Positions 7,927 through 17,300 of a DNA stretch of 64,000 nt are shown here, in pieces (position 1 is the stretch's first letter; each line of letters begins with the position of its first letter). The stretch is from Thauera sp. (GTDB lineage Bacteria; Pseudomonadota; Gammaproteobacteria; Burkholderiales; Rhodocyclaceae): positions 434,001 to 498,000 of the forward strand of contig JACKMB010000001.1 of NCBI GenBank assembly GCA_024235615.1, written 5' to 3'. Under the pieces are notes generated by a model. That model was not told the origin of the DNA and searched no databases. It saw only the letters and a list, made by a program, of their open reading frames with translations. Made by a program: the position numbers and the translations under genes.

Positions 7927-8850
7927 TCACCGCCCCGCCCAGCCCGCGACCGCGAGCAGGAAGAGCAGGAACAGACACACGAGCAGAGCCCGCCAGAGCA
8001 GGCTCACTGTGTTTTGCATATGGTCGACGCCCGCCTCGCTCCCCAGGCCCATCTCGGGCCGGTCCAAGAGCTCGCCGGCTTCATGAACCGGCATGCCGAG
8101 CCGCACGCCCAGCGCGCCGCCACCACTTGCGATCAGTATAGCCGACGACCTCTCCGGCCACAGCACCGCCTGCGAACGCCAGCAGTAGATCGCATCCTCG
8201 AAGTTGCCCATGATGGAGAACACGATCGCGGTGATCCGCACCGGCAGCCACTCGATCGCCTCGCGCGCGCCCCGCGCGAAGCGCCCGAAGCCCGCGGCGC
8301 CAGCATCGCGCCCGCCCCACTCCTCGGCCAGCAAGCCGGCGAGGCGGTACATCACCGCCCCGCTCGGGCCGGGCAGCAGCACGAACCAGAACATCACGCC
8401 GAACAGCCTGCGGTGCGAGACGACCAGCGCCTCCTCGATGGCCAGGCGGGCGATCTCGTTCGCCGACGCGCCGTCATGGCGCGTGCCGCGCCAGTCCTCG
8501 AGCAGGCTGCGCGCGCCCTCCGGCTCGCCCAGTCGCAGGGCCACGTGGATCGCCGAAAAGAAGCGCGTGTCGTGGCGAAAGCCGATGCACAGGTAGAGCA
8601 CGACCACGTTGAAGAGAAAGGCCAGCGCCGGATGCATCTCCCACAGCAGCCAGAAGCCGAACGCACTCGCGAACGCCGCCGTCGGCACCAGGAGCAGCCA
8701 GGCCACACGCCCCTGGGCGGCCGAGGCAGCATCGAAACGGGCGCGCACCCCCTCGACCACGCCGCGCACCCCGCGCACCGTCCAGCCGCGCGCCGGCAGC
8801 GGACGCAGCTGTTCGAGCACGAGCGCCAGGATCAGGGAGAAGAAGGTCAT
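7927..8850 (-). CDS. CobD/CbiB-like (AmpE-like) integral membrane protein
   Basis: 307-aa membrane protein starting MTFFSLILALVLEQLRPLP, the typical N-terminus of the CobD/CbiB-AmpE-like family. Hydrophobic segments appear near residues 1-18, 50-95 and 150-175 and at the very C-terminus (LLVCLFLLFLLAVAGWAGR). True CobD makes adenosylcobinamide from cobyric acid, but no cobalamin genes are nearby and this betaproteobacterial subgroup is of unknown role. The ATG at 8850 was chosen because upstream codons lack homologous character. Confidence 0.8.
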   Translation of the reverse strand: MTFFSLILALVLEQLRPLPARGWTVRGVRGVVEGVRARFDAASAAQGRVAWLLLVPTAAFASAFGFWLLWEMHPALAFLFNVVVLYLCIGFRHDTRFFSAIHVALRLGEPEGARSLLEDWRGTRHDGASANEIARLAIEEALVVSHRRLFGVMFWFVLLPGPSGAVMYRLAGLLAEEWGGRDAGAAGFGRFARGAREAIEWLPVRITAIVFSIMGNFEDAIYCWRSQAVLWPERSSAILIASGGGALGVRLGMPVHEAGELLDRPEMGLGSEAGVDHMQNTVSLLWRALLVCLFLLFLLAVAGWAGR

Positions 8851-8962
8851 GCAGCCAAAGCATCGCGGGCGCCAGCGGCCCCGCCCATGAAGCGGGTTTA
8901 TCGGTGCGGCAAGATAGCACAAAGGCAAGCACGCGCAGCAGGCGCGGCAGCGGCCGACACGC

Positions 8963-9586
8963 TCAGGCTTCGTCCTGCAGCATACGATAGAGCGACATCA
9001 GGATTCCCGCCGTCGCGCCCCAGATGAAATACCCGTGCCAGGGCATCGCGTGGAAACGCCGCATCCGCCCCTCGTGCAGGATGCTGTGCTCCTGATGGTT
9101 GCGCGGATCGAGGAAGTGCGCGAGCGGCACCTCGAAGGCCTCGGCGACCTCGAAGGCGTCGAGCGTCAATTCGAGCGGCGGATGCACCACGCCGACCACC
9201 GGCGTCACGCGGAAACCCGTGCCGGTGAAGTAGTCGGGCAGCGCACCGATCAATTCGACGTGACGGCGGGCGAGCCCGATCTCCTCCTCCGTCTCGCGCA
9301 GCGCGGCGTGCGCCGGCGAGGGATCGCTTTCCTCGAGCCGGCCGCCGGGAAAGCTGATCTCCCCCGGGTGGTGGTGAAGGTGGTCGGTGCGCCGGGTCAG
9401 CAGCACCGACGGGGCCTCGCTGCGCACCACCAGCGGCACCAGCACCGCCGCTGGCTTGGGCGGACGCGAGCGCGCGAGGTCGCGACCATCGCCGTTGAAC
9501 TCGCCCTCCCCGCGCGGGCCCTCGGCGAGCCGCAGGCGAATGCGCTCCAGAGCAGGAAGACCATGCCTTGCACTTCCAGGATTCAC
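8963..9586 (-). CDS. CoA pyrophosphatase, Nudix hydrolase (NudL-like)
   Basis: 207-aa Nudix enzyme. The NuCoA motif is seen in LLTRRTDHLHHHPGEISFPG and runs into the Nudix box (GGRLEES...RETEEEIGL). These together define the coenzyme A pyrophosphatases that split CoA to phosphopantetheine and 3',5'-ADP. The C-terminal YFIWGATAGIL is also typical. It begins 8 bp from the end of the upstream aspartic protease gene, suggesting one message. Confidence 0.93.
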   Translation of the reverse strand: MNPGSARHGLPALERIRLRLAEGPRGEGEFNGDGRDLARSRPPKPAAVLVPLVVRSEAPSVLLTRRTDHLHHHPGEISFPGGRLEESDPSPAHAALRETEEEIGLARRHVELIGALPDYFTGTGFRVTPVVGVVHPPLELTLDAFEVAEAFEVPLAHFLDPRNHQEHSILHEGRMRRFHAMPWHGYFIWGATAGILMSLYRMLQDEA

Positions 9587-9594
9587 GCCATGCC

Positions 9595-10230
9595 TCAGTA
9601 ACGTTTCTTGAGCAGCAGGCGGTCGCCCTCGCGCCGCCAGTCCATGCGGCCGAGAAAACTCATGCCGAGCAGGACGTAGGGCAGTTCGGACTCATGCACC
9701 GCCGCCTCGATGCCATACAGGCGCATCCCCTTGAGCTCGACCGAATCGAGCTTCACCCGCCACACCCGCGCCGTGCCGTTGGCGGTCTCGCTCTGCCCGG
9801 GCTGGCCGGAACGGTAGTCGATCCCGAGCCGCACCGCCTCGTTGCGGCCGAGCGCCACCAGGGTGGCCCCGGTATCCACCAGAACCCGCACGCTCCTGCC
9901 ATTGACGCTCGCATCGGCGAAGAAGTGCCCGCCCCCATCCGACACCAGGCTCGCCTCCGCGACGCTCGCACCCGGCGCGCTGGCGGCGTGCTCGCCGACG
10001 CGCAGCTGGAAAGTTCGCCCGTCGTGCTCGAGCGTCGCCGTCTGGCCGGCGAGCGCACGCAGCCGGACACCTTCGCGCGTGGCCTCGTTCACGCGGATCG
10101 TTTGCGGCGCGGCTCCATCGACGACCAGCACGGCCTTGTTTCCAAGCGCGCCGGCCATGACGACGTCCAGCGCCAGCGCGGGTGAGGCGAGGCAGACCCC
10201 CCCGAGCAGGAGCGCGCAGGATCGTTTCAA
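9595..10230 (-). CDS. Periplasmic retropepsin-like aspartic protease (clan AA, TIGR02281 type)
   Basis: Contains the active-site motif LVDTGATLVALG and the C-terminal LLGMSFLGRMDW typical of single-domain bacterial retropepsins. The preferred start is a TTG at 10230 preceded by GAGG, which gives MKRSCALLLGGVCLASPALA, a clean signal peptide, and a 211-aa protein. An ATG at 10308 would add 26 residues before the signal peptide and is less likely. It follows pilY1 in the same direction after 94 bp, so it may be at the end of that transcript, but a role in pilus biology is not shown. Confidence 0.85.
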   Translation of the reverse strand: MKRSCALLLGGVCLASPALALDVVMAGALGNKAVLVVDGAAPQTIRVNEATREGVRLRALAGQTATLEHDGRTFQLRVGEHAASAPGASVAEASLVSDGGGHFFADASVNGRSVRVLVDTGATLVALGRNEAVRLGIDYRSGQPGQSETANGTARVWRVKLDSVELKGMRLYGIEAAVHESELPYVLLGMSFLGRMDWRREGDRLLLKKRY

Positions 10231-10324
10231 GGCAGTCCTCGATCCGGGGGCTGGGCGCCCCGGCCGCAAGCTCGGCCAGGACCGGGGGAAAACATCGTTG
10301 CGGGACATGCCGTGCAGCTCCTCG

Positions 10325-13300
10325 CTATTGCCCAGGCTGCTCGGTGACCAACTCCCGCCACATGAACCTGCGGAATGTTCCGCTCAACGACGCGGGCGGC
10401 ACCGGCAGGCTGATCTGGCGATTGTCCGAAGTGTTGATGATGGCCACTTCCTTGCCCTCCAGGCGGATGACCGCCAAACCCACCCCCAAGGCCTGGGTCA
10501 GGAGCTCGCCCACCTTCAAGCCCTCCACGGTCTCGACGCTGCTTCCGGTGCGGTAATCGAAGAAATACAGGTAACTCCGGCCGCCGACCGTGCACGCTTC
10601 GCGCTCGGGGACGTTCGTCACCGCCGTCAACACGCCGCTGACGATCTTGAAATCCACATTGATCCGCTCGCCCGCCTCGGCGCTCAGATCGACGAACCAT
10701 CCGGGACCCGTCGTCCAGTCGACCGACTCCTCGGTGATCGTCCGCGTCGCCCCGCTCGCCGTGATCACCTGCTGGACCACACCCGCCGCGGCGCGGAAAT
10801 TGCCCCAGCCCGTATCCGCGAGCGGCTCGCGCACTGCGTAGATCGACTGCACCGAGGCATCGTCCAGATCGCCCTGGCCGAGATACTTGCCGGTCCCGAC
10901 GAAGACGACCCGCTTCAGCGTACCGTCGCTCGCCTTGACCTCCGCCAGCTCCGGCCGGGTCGTGATCGGCTGCGTGCTGCCGAAGCTCGCGAGCAGCGTC
11001 GCGGTCTCGGCGGTAAGATCGAAGCGCCACAGCCTGCCGGAGAGATCGCCTGCGTAGGCATAACGCGTGGTGTCGTCGAGGCGGATGTTATCGACCCAGT
11101 TGCTGACCCTCGCGATGCCGCTCTTCGACGGGTCGGACTCGTTGTCGGTCACGATCTCGGAAACCTTGTCGCCGCTCTCGGCATCGAGGACGTACAAGCG
11201 CCCCTTGCCGTCACCCGTCGAGGCGTTGTTGTAGCCCGATGCGATCAGGACCACCCACTTGCCGCCGTGCTTGGTGATGACCGGATTGGCGAACGCAAGG
11301 CCGAGATCCGAATCGTCGGCATTGCCGAACTCCCACAGGATCGACGGATTGGTCGTGTCGGTGATGTCGAGGGCGAAATACGAGCGCCCGCCCTTGCCCA
11401 GCCCGACCACCGCGATGGTGCGCCAGTCGCTCGCTCCGGCGTCGTCGCAGTCGTCCGCGACGCAGATGTCCCCGACCGCGATCGCGCCATCCACGTAGTA
11501 CTGGTGCGGCACCCCGCTGGTCTTGCCGTAGTCCTTGTGCGCCAGCTTGTGCAGGTTCGGGATCACCGCCGACGGCACGTACGCCCAGCGCTCCGTGCCG
11601 GTGTCGGCATCGAAGGCATGCAGCATCCCGTCGTTCGCCCCGACCAGCACGATCCCTGCCCGAGCGCTCTTGGCCGTGACGAAGTCGGCGTAGCCGGAGT
11701 CCGAATACTTGTACGGCGGTCGCCGCACAAAGACCGGGTGCGAACTGACGATGTCCCCGAGCACATGCAGGCGATCGCGCAGGGTACGGGTGGCGTTGCC
11801 CGCCTGGTCTTCCTTCGACGAGTCGCCGCGGATGAAGTCGATCACGTCGTTGGTCAGTGCGTCCGGCAGCGAGGAATGCACCGAGCGCACATTGCTCGCG
11901 GTGAAGTCGAGACGCGTCTTCCCGCTTCCCTTCATGTAGATCTTGCGGCTGCTCCATCCCGTCCCGGCCGCCAACTCATCCAGCTTCGCCTGGGCCGACC
12001 ACATCCGGTCGGGCTCGGAGGCGAGCGTCCCGCTGCGGAGATTGATCTCTCGCGCCTGCAGGTCGCCATCCCAGTGCTGCGTGCGGTAGCTCGCCACGTA
12101 GGCGTAGTTGTCGCCCGCAACCGGCTCGAGGCTGCTCGTCGCCGCGCCAGAACCCGCCCCCGTGCGCGCCGCCGCGGTGTTCAGCGCGCGCACCAAGCCG
12201 CTGACCACCGCGTCCGGCGTCTTCGCGCTGAAGTAGGCTCCGCGCCCGTTCACCGCCGCGTGCCAGAGGTCATCGACGCGCTCGATGAAGGTCGCGGTCT
12301 CGTTCGTTTCGGTCGTCCTGGGGTCCGGCCAATTCTTCGAACCGCCGAGGATGGCGGAGTAGTCGAGTTCCAGTCCGGTTTCGTAGTTCTCGGTGTACTT
12401 GAGCAGGCCGTCGATGCCGAAGCCAAGCGTGAAGGTGGTCATGTGCTGGGTCGAGGCCTTCTCGTCGCGGCCCCCACCCTGCACGTCGTTGAAGCACACA
12501 TCCTCACCCTCGATCCTGCCCGTGCAGTTGCCAAGCGAGGCATCGCGCAGATCGGTCTCGTAGTAGTACATCGCGATGTCGGCCAGGGAGTTCTTGACCT
12601 TATACGCATCCAGCATCGGCCGTGGCGCATCGCCATCGCGGTCCCCCACGCCGCCCGAGTTCGCGATGTTGAACGGCACATTCTTGTCCTGGTTCCACGA
12701 ACCGTCCGTCGCCATGATCACGAAGTTCTGCTGGCAGGAATACTGCACGGGGTCGTCACTTGCGCTGAGCCGACTGCTGCCGTCGAAACCCGCATACATG
12801 CGGCCGATCTTGGCGAGGGAACCTCGCAAGGGCGTCCACGCGTCCGCCGGAGTCTTGTACAGCATCCTGAAGAATTCACTGCGCTGGTTGTCGGGCGAGC
12901 ATTTGTCGCTACCTGCGGCGCAGAAGTCCCCCAGCGGCTGGAAGCGGCCCCGGTCATCCGCCGTCACCCCGGTTTCGCTCACCGTCGAGAAGCCGATGCG
13001 AAGCCCGTCCGGATTGAGCAGCTGGCCGAATGCCCTGCCCGACGCACTCTTCATCGCGTTGATGCGCGAACGGTAGTACGAATACCAGTTGGCGAAGTTC
13101 TGTTTGTCGAAGCCCGTTGCGGAGCTGGTCACCTTCTCGAATACGTCGCTCGTGCCGATGCCCAGGTTGCAATACTTGTAGATGCCCGCTCCCGTATCCA
13201 GGCTCCCATTCGCCTTGTAAACATATTCCAGGGGAAGCGGTCCCTTGTTCGGCCGCTTGTACTTGTAGTAATAGGCCGCCTCCTTCGGATCGCAGCGACC

Positions 13301-13804
13301 GCCGTCCGCACTGCCGCAATCCCAATCGGCTGCGCGGAAATCCTTGCTCAGATCGACGACCGCCGAGGCGCCGTCGAAGCCGTCCTTCCTGGCGGCGGTA
13401 AACGACGCCGCCGGGTATGAGGTCCCGTCGGCCTTGACAGGGGGGACGTACTTGACCGCAGGGTCGTAATACATGCCATTGCAGGCTGGGCTGGCGAATC
13501 CATAGGGCCGGACGACCTCGAAACCCTTCTTCGACCGCACCCAATACGGCGGATACGATGCCGCATCCGGAAGGTAGGTCCACTCCATCGAGCCCGAGTC
13601 GTCGAGCACGAACATGATGTTGGGCTTGACCTGGATGGCACCGCCGGTCGGAATCGGCGTGTCCGCGATTTCCACCTCTGCCCCATTCGCCGCGGTCGCC
13701 ACGCAAAGGCCGAGGAACAGACGTTTGAGCAGGCGGACGCGAGAAACGCGCGGATTCGCGCAAGCGGATCGCCCGGAGTCGGAGTTCAAGCGTTTGAACG
13801 ACAT
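10325..13804 (-). CDS. pilY1: PilY1/PilC-type type IV pilus tip-associated protein
   Basis: 1159-aa secreted protein with a signal region (LKRLFLGLCVATAANGAEVE), an N-terminal von Willebrand A fold with MIDAS DDSGSM near residue 68, and a C-terminal beta-propeller (GANDGMLHAFDADTG, YFALDITD, LYVLDAESGDK), the PilY1 architecture. PilY1 sits at the pilus tip with minor pilins and affects adhesion, retraction and surface sensing. The ATG at 13804 has GAGAGG upstream. It is the last gene of the pilE-fimT-pilV-pilW-pilX-pilY1 cluster, 12 bp after pilX. Confidence 0.95.
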   Translation of the reverse strand: MSFKRLNSDSGRSACANPRVSRVRLLKRLFLGLCVATAANGAEVEIADTPIPTGGAIQVKPNIMFVLDDSGSMEWTYLPDAASYPPYWVRSKKGFEVVRPYGFASPACNGMYYDPAVKYVPPVKADGTSYPAASFTAARKDGFDGASAVVDLSKDFRAADWDCGSADGGRCDPKEAAYYYKYKRPNKGPLPLEYVYKANGSLDTGAGIYKYCNLGIGTSDVFEKVTSSATGFDKQNFANWYSYYRSRINAMKSASGRAFGQLLNPDGLRIGFSTVSETGVTADDRGRFQPLGDFCAAGSDKCSPDNQRSEFFRMLYKTPADAWTPLRGSLAKIGRMYAGFDGSSRLSASDDPVQYSCQQNFVIMATDGSWNQDKNVPFNIANSGGVGDRDGDAPRPMLDAYKVKNSLADIAMYYYETDLRDASLGNCTGRIEGEDVCFNDVQGGGRDEKASTQHMTTFTLGFGIDGLLKYTENYETGLELDYSAILGGSKNWPDPRTTETNETATFIERVDDLWHAAVNGRGAYFSAKTPDAVVSGLVRALNTAAARTGAGSGAATSSLEPVAGDNYAYVASYRTQHWDGDLQAREINLRSGTLASEPDRMWSAQAKLDELAAGTGWSSRKIYMKGSGKTRLDFTASNVRSVHSSLPDALTNDVIDFIRGDSSKEDQAGNATRTLRDRLHVLGDIVSSHPVFVRRPPYKYSDSGYADFVTAKSARAGIVLVGANDGMLHAFDADTGTERWAYVPSAVIPNLHKLAHKDYGKTSGVPHQYYVDGAIAVGDICVADDCDDAGASDWRTIAVVGLGKGGRSYFALDITDTTNPSILWEFGNADDSDLGLAFANPVITKHGGKWVVLIASGYNNASTGDGKGRLYVLDAESGDKVSEIVTDNESDPSKSGIARVSNWVDNIRLDDTTRYAYAGDLSGRLWRFDLTAETATLLASFGSTQPITTRPELAEVKASDGTLKRVVFVGTGKYLGQGDLDDASVQSIYAVREPLADTGWGNFRAAAGVVQQVITASGATRTITEESVDWTTGPGWFVDLSAEAGERINVDFKIVSGVLTAVTNVPEREACTVGGRSYLYFFDYRTGSSVETVEGLKVGELLTQALGVGLAVIRLEGKEVAIINTSDNRQISLPVPPASLSGTFRRFMWRELVTEQPGQ

Positions 13805-13816
13805 TTCCCACACCTC

Positions 13817-14485
13817 TCAATTGGCCAGCACGACCTGCACGTGGCTGACCGCGTTGTTCGGTCCTGCCACACGCGTCGTCACCCGATACAACAACTGGGA
13901 CGACTGCGCATTGGTCGCGTGATACCCGACATTGGTCATCGAACGCCCGTCCTCAGCCGCCGCGCTGGTACGCGTGTACATTTCACACGCCACGGTGACG
14001 CCCCCTGGACTGGTGCCATTCGGCGGCCCGTCGGCATTGCACATCCGGTTGATGACATAGGTCGCGGTGTAACCCGGCGGCAGGAGATTGTCCGCGACGG
14101 CGGCCGCGACCATGTTGCAGTCGGGATTGTCAGGGTCCCCCGCCTCCCAGCGCACGTTGTCGGCGGTCGAGGCGGTCAAGCCTCCGGTCAGGTCGCAGCC
14201 CGAGCGGGAGGTGGCGTAGTACCCCGAGGCCTTGCTGGTCTGCAGGACAATCCCGCCATTGGCGGCGATCTGCCCCTGGATCCAGGCCAGTGCCGCCTCG
14301 GTCCCGGCGTCGCCAGCCTGGGTCGCCGCCTGGCGGAAGGCCAGGTTGCCTGCGATCGTGGTGCCGGTGTCGATCGAGCGCACCAAGGCCACCGATGCGA
14401 GCGACAGCACCACGAGCGCGATCAGGACGGTGAACAGCACGATCCCGCGCTGCACCCGGGGCTGGTTTCGGTCATGCAGGTTCAT
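13817..14485 (-). CDS. pilX: Minor pilin PilX
   Basis: 222 aa. An N-terminal class III prepilin-like leader (QRG, then IVLFTVLIALVVLSLASVAL) is followed by the PilX-type ALVRSIDTGTTIAGNLAFRQA. The usual Glu5 of major pilins is absent, as is common for PilX. In known type IVa pili PilX joins FimU, PilV, PilW and PilE to prime pilus assembly and present PilY1. Gene order (pilW before, pilY1 after) confirms the name. It starts 10 bp after pilW. Confidence 0.93.
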   Translation of the reverse strand: MNLHDRNQPRVQRGIVLFTVLIALVVLSLASVALVRSIDTGTTIAGNLAFRQAATQAGDAGTEAALAWIQGQIAANGGIVLQTSKASGYYATSRSGCDLTGGLTASTADNVRWEAGDPDNPDCNMVAAAVADNLLPPGYTATYVINRMCNADGPPNGTSPGGVTVACEMYTRTSAAAEDGRSMTNVGYHATNAQSSQLLYRVTTRVAGPNNAVSHVQVVLAN

Positions 14486-14495
14486 GCTCTCCTCC

Positions 14496-15557
14496 TCATG
14501 GCGCCCAGACCACGTTGCGCAGCGGGATCACGGTCTCGAAGACGCGATGACGGTAGTTGGGGTTCGCGGCGATCAGGTCCGTCGTCGCCTCCCCCATCCA
14601 CGCGGGAGCCTGCGCAGCGGGCACCGCCGTCTTTTCGAATTGCGGGTGACGCGTGACCACGCCGACGCGGATGGCGCGGATCTGCGCGGTCTCGTCGGCG
14701 TCGAGCGCGGCCCAGTCGCCGGTCGCGCTCCGCCACGTCAGCGCGCCACCATCGACGACGCCATACTCCGCCTGCAGGTCGACGACCTGGGCGACCATCG
14801 GCGTGCTGTTGGCACAGGTCACGGCGGCGTCGGCGACATCGACCGGATCGCTCTCGACCAGGTGATCGCAACGCACGGAGAAGCGGCGTCCGAAGGAAGT
14901 ACCGTCGCCGTAGCGGAACGCAATGTCTCCAACCACATACGCAACGGGAAAAGGGTCCTTAGGGTTGTAGGGAGAGCCGTTCCCGGAGTTGTGAACCAAG
15001 TTCACTCCGTTGCCGGTGTTCTTCGGCGGCTGCGAAAGTTGCATCACCGTACAGACCTTGTTGCCACCTCGATCGCCCAGCACAACGAGATCACCTTCTT
15101 GCAGTCCCCCGTCACTGCCCACCGTGACAATCGAAGAAGGGTTGGGCATGTTCTTGACGATCGACAAAGGCAGCGCATCGGCCGCCCCGTCACTACGCAT
15201 CAGGACGATCGAATCCGCTCCGTCGCCGCCATCGATGATGCGCGCAGGCACGAGCGACAACGCGTTCATCACCACCTCGCCGGCCGCACCGTTGTTCTTG
15301 TAGATGTTGATTCCGTTCCTGCAGTACGCCCCCTCGGGCCCGAAGAGCCCGTAGCCCGCCATGCGGATCTCCTGCTCGAGCAGATACACCGCCAACGCCC
15401 CGTTGGTCTGGGAATCGTTGCCGCCCGTGCTGGTACGCTTCTGCCCCTCGAAAGCCTGCATGACCTGCGAGGCCACCAGCAGCACCACCAGCCCGGTGGC
15501 CAGGCCCACCAGCAGTTCCACGAGGGTCAGGCCGCGCTGTGCCGAATTCCGTCCCAT
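14496..15557 (-). CDS. pilW: Minor pilin PilW
   Basis: 353 aa with prepilin peptidase site QRG/LTLVELLVGLATG (Glu5 present) and the PilW signature LEQEIRMAGYGLFG near residue 75. It has the long cysteine-containing C-terminal globular domain usual for this largest minor pilin. It follows pilV after 11 bp in one operon. Confidence 0.94.
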   Translation of the reverse strand: MGRNSAQRGLTLVELLVGLATGLVVLLVASQVMQAFEGQKRTSTGGNDSQTNGALAVYLLEQEIRMAGYGLFGPEGAYCRNGINIYKNNGAAGEVVMNALSLVPARIIDGGDGADSIVLMRSDGAADALPLSIVKNMPNPSSIVTVGSDGGLQEGDLVVLGDRGGNKVCTVMQLSQPPKNTGNGVNLVHNSGNGSPYNPKDPFPVAYVVGDIAFRYGDGTSFGRRFSVRCDHLVESDPVDVADAAVTCANSTPMVAQVVDLQAEYGVVDGGALTWRSATGDWAALDADETAQIRAIRVGVVTRHPQFEKTAVPAAQAPAWMGEATTDLIAANPNYRHRVFETVIPLRNVVWAP

Positions 15558-15568
15558 GTCCTCTACTC

Positions 15569-15961
15569 CTACTTCGCGACATGCGCGACGACGACGACGT
15601 TGCTCACGCGGTCCGCGCCCGGCGCCTGCCAGGTGACCGTCACCGTGACGCGCTCGCCCGCGATCGTCGTGGTGCGCTTGCCATTGGGCAGCGATGCGCC
15701 CGGAAAGGCCGCGCTGACATCGGTATCCGCCTCGCCGAAAGTACCCGGCGCGTTCGGTCCCGCCCAGATCTCGCCGATGCGGGCATTCGCGATGAAGCTC
15801 GCGTCGGTGCGGTATTTCGCCGAGGTGGTGTGCTGGATCGCGGCGGCCTGCAGGCCGATGATGCCGAGCACACCGAAGGCCAGCACGAGCACCGAGATGA
15901 GCACCTCGAGCAGGATGATCCCCCTGGCGCCGCGAGGACGGCGAGAAGCACGCATACCCAT
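15569..15961 (-). CDS. pilV: Minor pilin PilV
   Basis: 130 aa with prepilin site ARG/IILLEVLISVLVLAFGVLG, Glu5 present, followed by LQAAAIQHTTSAKYRTDA typical of PilV. The ATG at 15961 has GAGGAAG about 8 bases upstream and starts 2 bp after the fimT stop. The open frame extends far upstream, but that part is antisense to fimT coding. Confidence 0.92.
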   Translation of the reverse strand: MGMRASRRPRGARGIILLEVLISVLVLAFGVLGIIGLQAAAIQHTTSAKYRTDASFIANARIGEIWAGPNAPGTFGEADTDVSAAFPGASLPNGKRTTTIAGERVTVTVTWQAPGADRVSNVVVVAHVAK

Positions 15962-15963
15962 GA

Positions 15964-16503
15964 TCAGCACTTCCTCGGATCGGTGGAACCGCTCACGTTG
16001 GGGTCGCACATGCGCACCCCGCCGGTGCCGATGGTGATCCTCAGGTCGCGCGACTGCGCGGCCGGCAAGGCAGAGGTCGGCACGTCGATGTCGATCTGGG
16101 TCAGCGTGTTGTCGGCCCTGCCCAGCCCGTCGAAAACCACGGTGGTCGCATCGTCCGGTACGGCGCTCACCACCACGCCGCCGGCGCCCTCGCTGCCCGA
16201 GCGCGCCTGGATGGTCGCCCCGCCGCCCGCAAACCGCACCACCCAGCCGCCGCCCGTACCGACGAGGGCGAACTCGACCCGAGCGTTGCGCCGCACCGCC
16301 TCCGCGCGCGCGACCTGCAACCCATTCTGGATCGACTCCGCCGCGGTGCGAATGCGGCCGTTCTGGATCCACTCGTTGAAGGAAGGGACCGCCAGCGTCA
16401 TCAACAGGCTCAGCACGGCCACCGTGACCATCAGCTCGACGAGGGAGAACCCGCGCTCGAGAGCGCATCGTCGCGCGTTGACAAGAAAGGACTTCGATTT
16501 CAT
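15964..16503 (-). CDS. fimT: GspH/FimT-family minor pilin (FimU-like)
   Basis: 179 aa from the ATG at 16503. The leader MKSKSFLVNARRCALERG precedes FSLVELMVTVAVLSLLMTLA, with Glu5 present. The C-terminal domain (AESIQNGLQVARAEAVRRN) is the GspH/FimT fold. In position and type it corresponds to FimU of Pseudomonas, the minor pilin that links the priming complex to the fibre. An alternative in-frame ATG at 16551 lies almost on the pilE stop and is less likely. Confidence 0.9.
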   Translation of the reverse strand: MKSKSFLVNARRCALERGFSLVELMVTVAVLSLLMTLAVPSFNEWIQNGRIRTAAESIQNGLQVARAEAVRRNARVEFALVGTGGGWVVRFAGGGATIQARSGSEGAGGVVVSAVPDDATTVVFDGLGRADNTLTQIDIDVPTSALPAAQSRDLRITIGTGGVRMCDPNVSGSTDPRKC

Positions 16504-16551
16504 CGCCAGCACCCCATCCGCAGGCCTTGCGACCCGCATCCACGGCCTCAC

Positions 16552-16986
16552 TCAGCAGCCACCGTTCTTGGAGACCACCCAGCAGTTGCCGCTGTCGCCC
16601 CAGGAGGTGGTCGAAGTCATCGTGTTCGACTCGTTGATCGTGTAGACGAAACCGCTCATCGCGCCGGTCCCGGTCGCGGTGAGGGTGTAGGTCGTGGCGC
16701 TCTCCGACGGGCAGCCGCTGAAGGTGAAGTACTGCGTATTGGCCGGACAGGGCGGTGAAGAATCACCACCACCTTCGGTTGGCACCGCTTTATAGGTCCG
16801 GTTGTCCTGGAACCACTGCTCGAGCAGCACCCGCCCGTTCGCCAGCCCGGAGGTGGCCTGCGGGATGCGGCCCTTGACGAGGTAGTCGTTGTAGGCGGGC
16901 AGCGCGATCGAGGCGAGGATGCCGAGGATGGCGACGGTGACCATCAGCTCGATCAGGGTGAAGCCTGCTTGTGCGGTAGTTTTCAT
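16552..16986 (-). CDS. pilE: Type IV pilin PilE-like
   Basis: 144 aa with a short leader MKTTAQAG, then [20 protein letters not shown] (Glu5 present) and [20 protein letters not shown], characteristic of PilE-type minor pilins. C-terminal cysteines ([10 protein letters not shown]) could form the D-region disulfide loop. It is the promoter-proximal gene of the minor pilin operon; in Pseudomonas pilE comes last, so the order differs. Whether it is a minor or a major subunit cannot be decided here. Confidence 0.9.
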   Translation of the reverse strand: MKTTAQAGFTLIELMVTVAILGILASIALPAYNDYLVKGRIPQATSGLANGRVLLEQWFQDNRTYKAVPTEGGGDSSPPCPANTQYFTFSGCPSESATTYTLTATGTGAMSGFVYTINESNTMTSTTSWGDSGNCWVVSKNGGC

Positions 16987-17160
16987 GATGCGTGCGCTTC
17001 TTCGGTGCAGAGGATCGACGGAATGTCCATGAACAGCCTAACCCGACCACGTGCGCGACCCCAGCCTTGCACGACGAGCGGCGCGAGCGACAGGACCTGC
17101 GGCAGCGCGGCACCGAATGGCGTCGATCGAATCCGCACAGCCAGGGGAACGGAAGGATTC

Positions 17161-17256
17161 TGTCGGAAAAATTTACAGCCTGTTCCAAGCACAGTCGGCA
17201 GGAGCTTGTTTTTGCGAGTTTTTCTTAGAAGGCACAGTACTTGCTTATGAGCACCA
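17161..17256 (+). promoter_or_regulatory. Sigma54-type promoter (-24/-12) for the PEP-CTERM gene, with a candidate upstream activator site
   Basis: GGCACAGTACTTGCT at 17231-17245 has the invariant GG and GC (17231-17232 and 17243-17244) spaced by 10 bases, as in the RpoN consensus TGGCAC-N5-TTGC; only the leading T differs. It lies 57 bp before the ATG. About 55 bp further upstream, TGTCGGAAAAATTTACA (17161-17177) has TGT/ACA outer symmetry and could bind an activator. PEP-CTERM genes are known to depend on RpoN and PrsK/PrsR in Zoogloea-type bacteria. The rest of the 314-bp gap 16987-17300 also has to hold the pilE promoter, which I could not define. Confidence 0.7.
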
Positions 17257-17300
17257 CACTCGCACCACCACCCGAATATTGCGACTGGAACAGGAAAACC

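Noticed and set aside
9842..13420. 1192-residue open frame antisense to pilY1
   Set aside because: No recognisable motif, while pilY1 on the other strand has VWA and propeller motifs and lies in a pilin operon.
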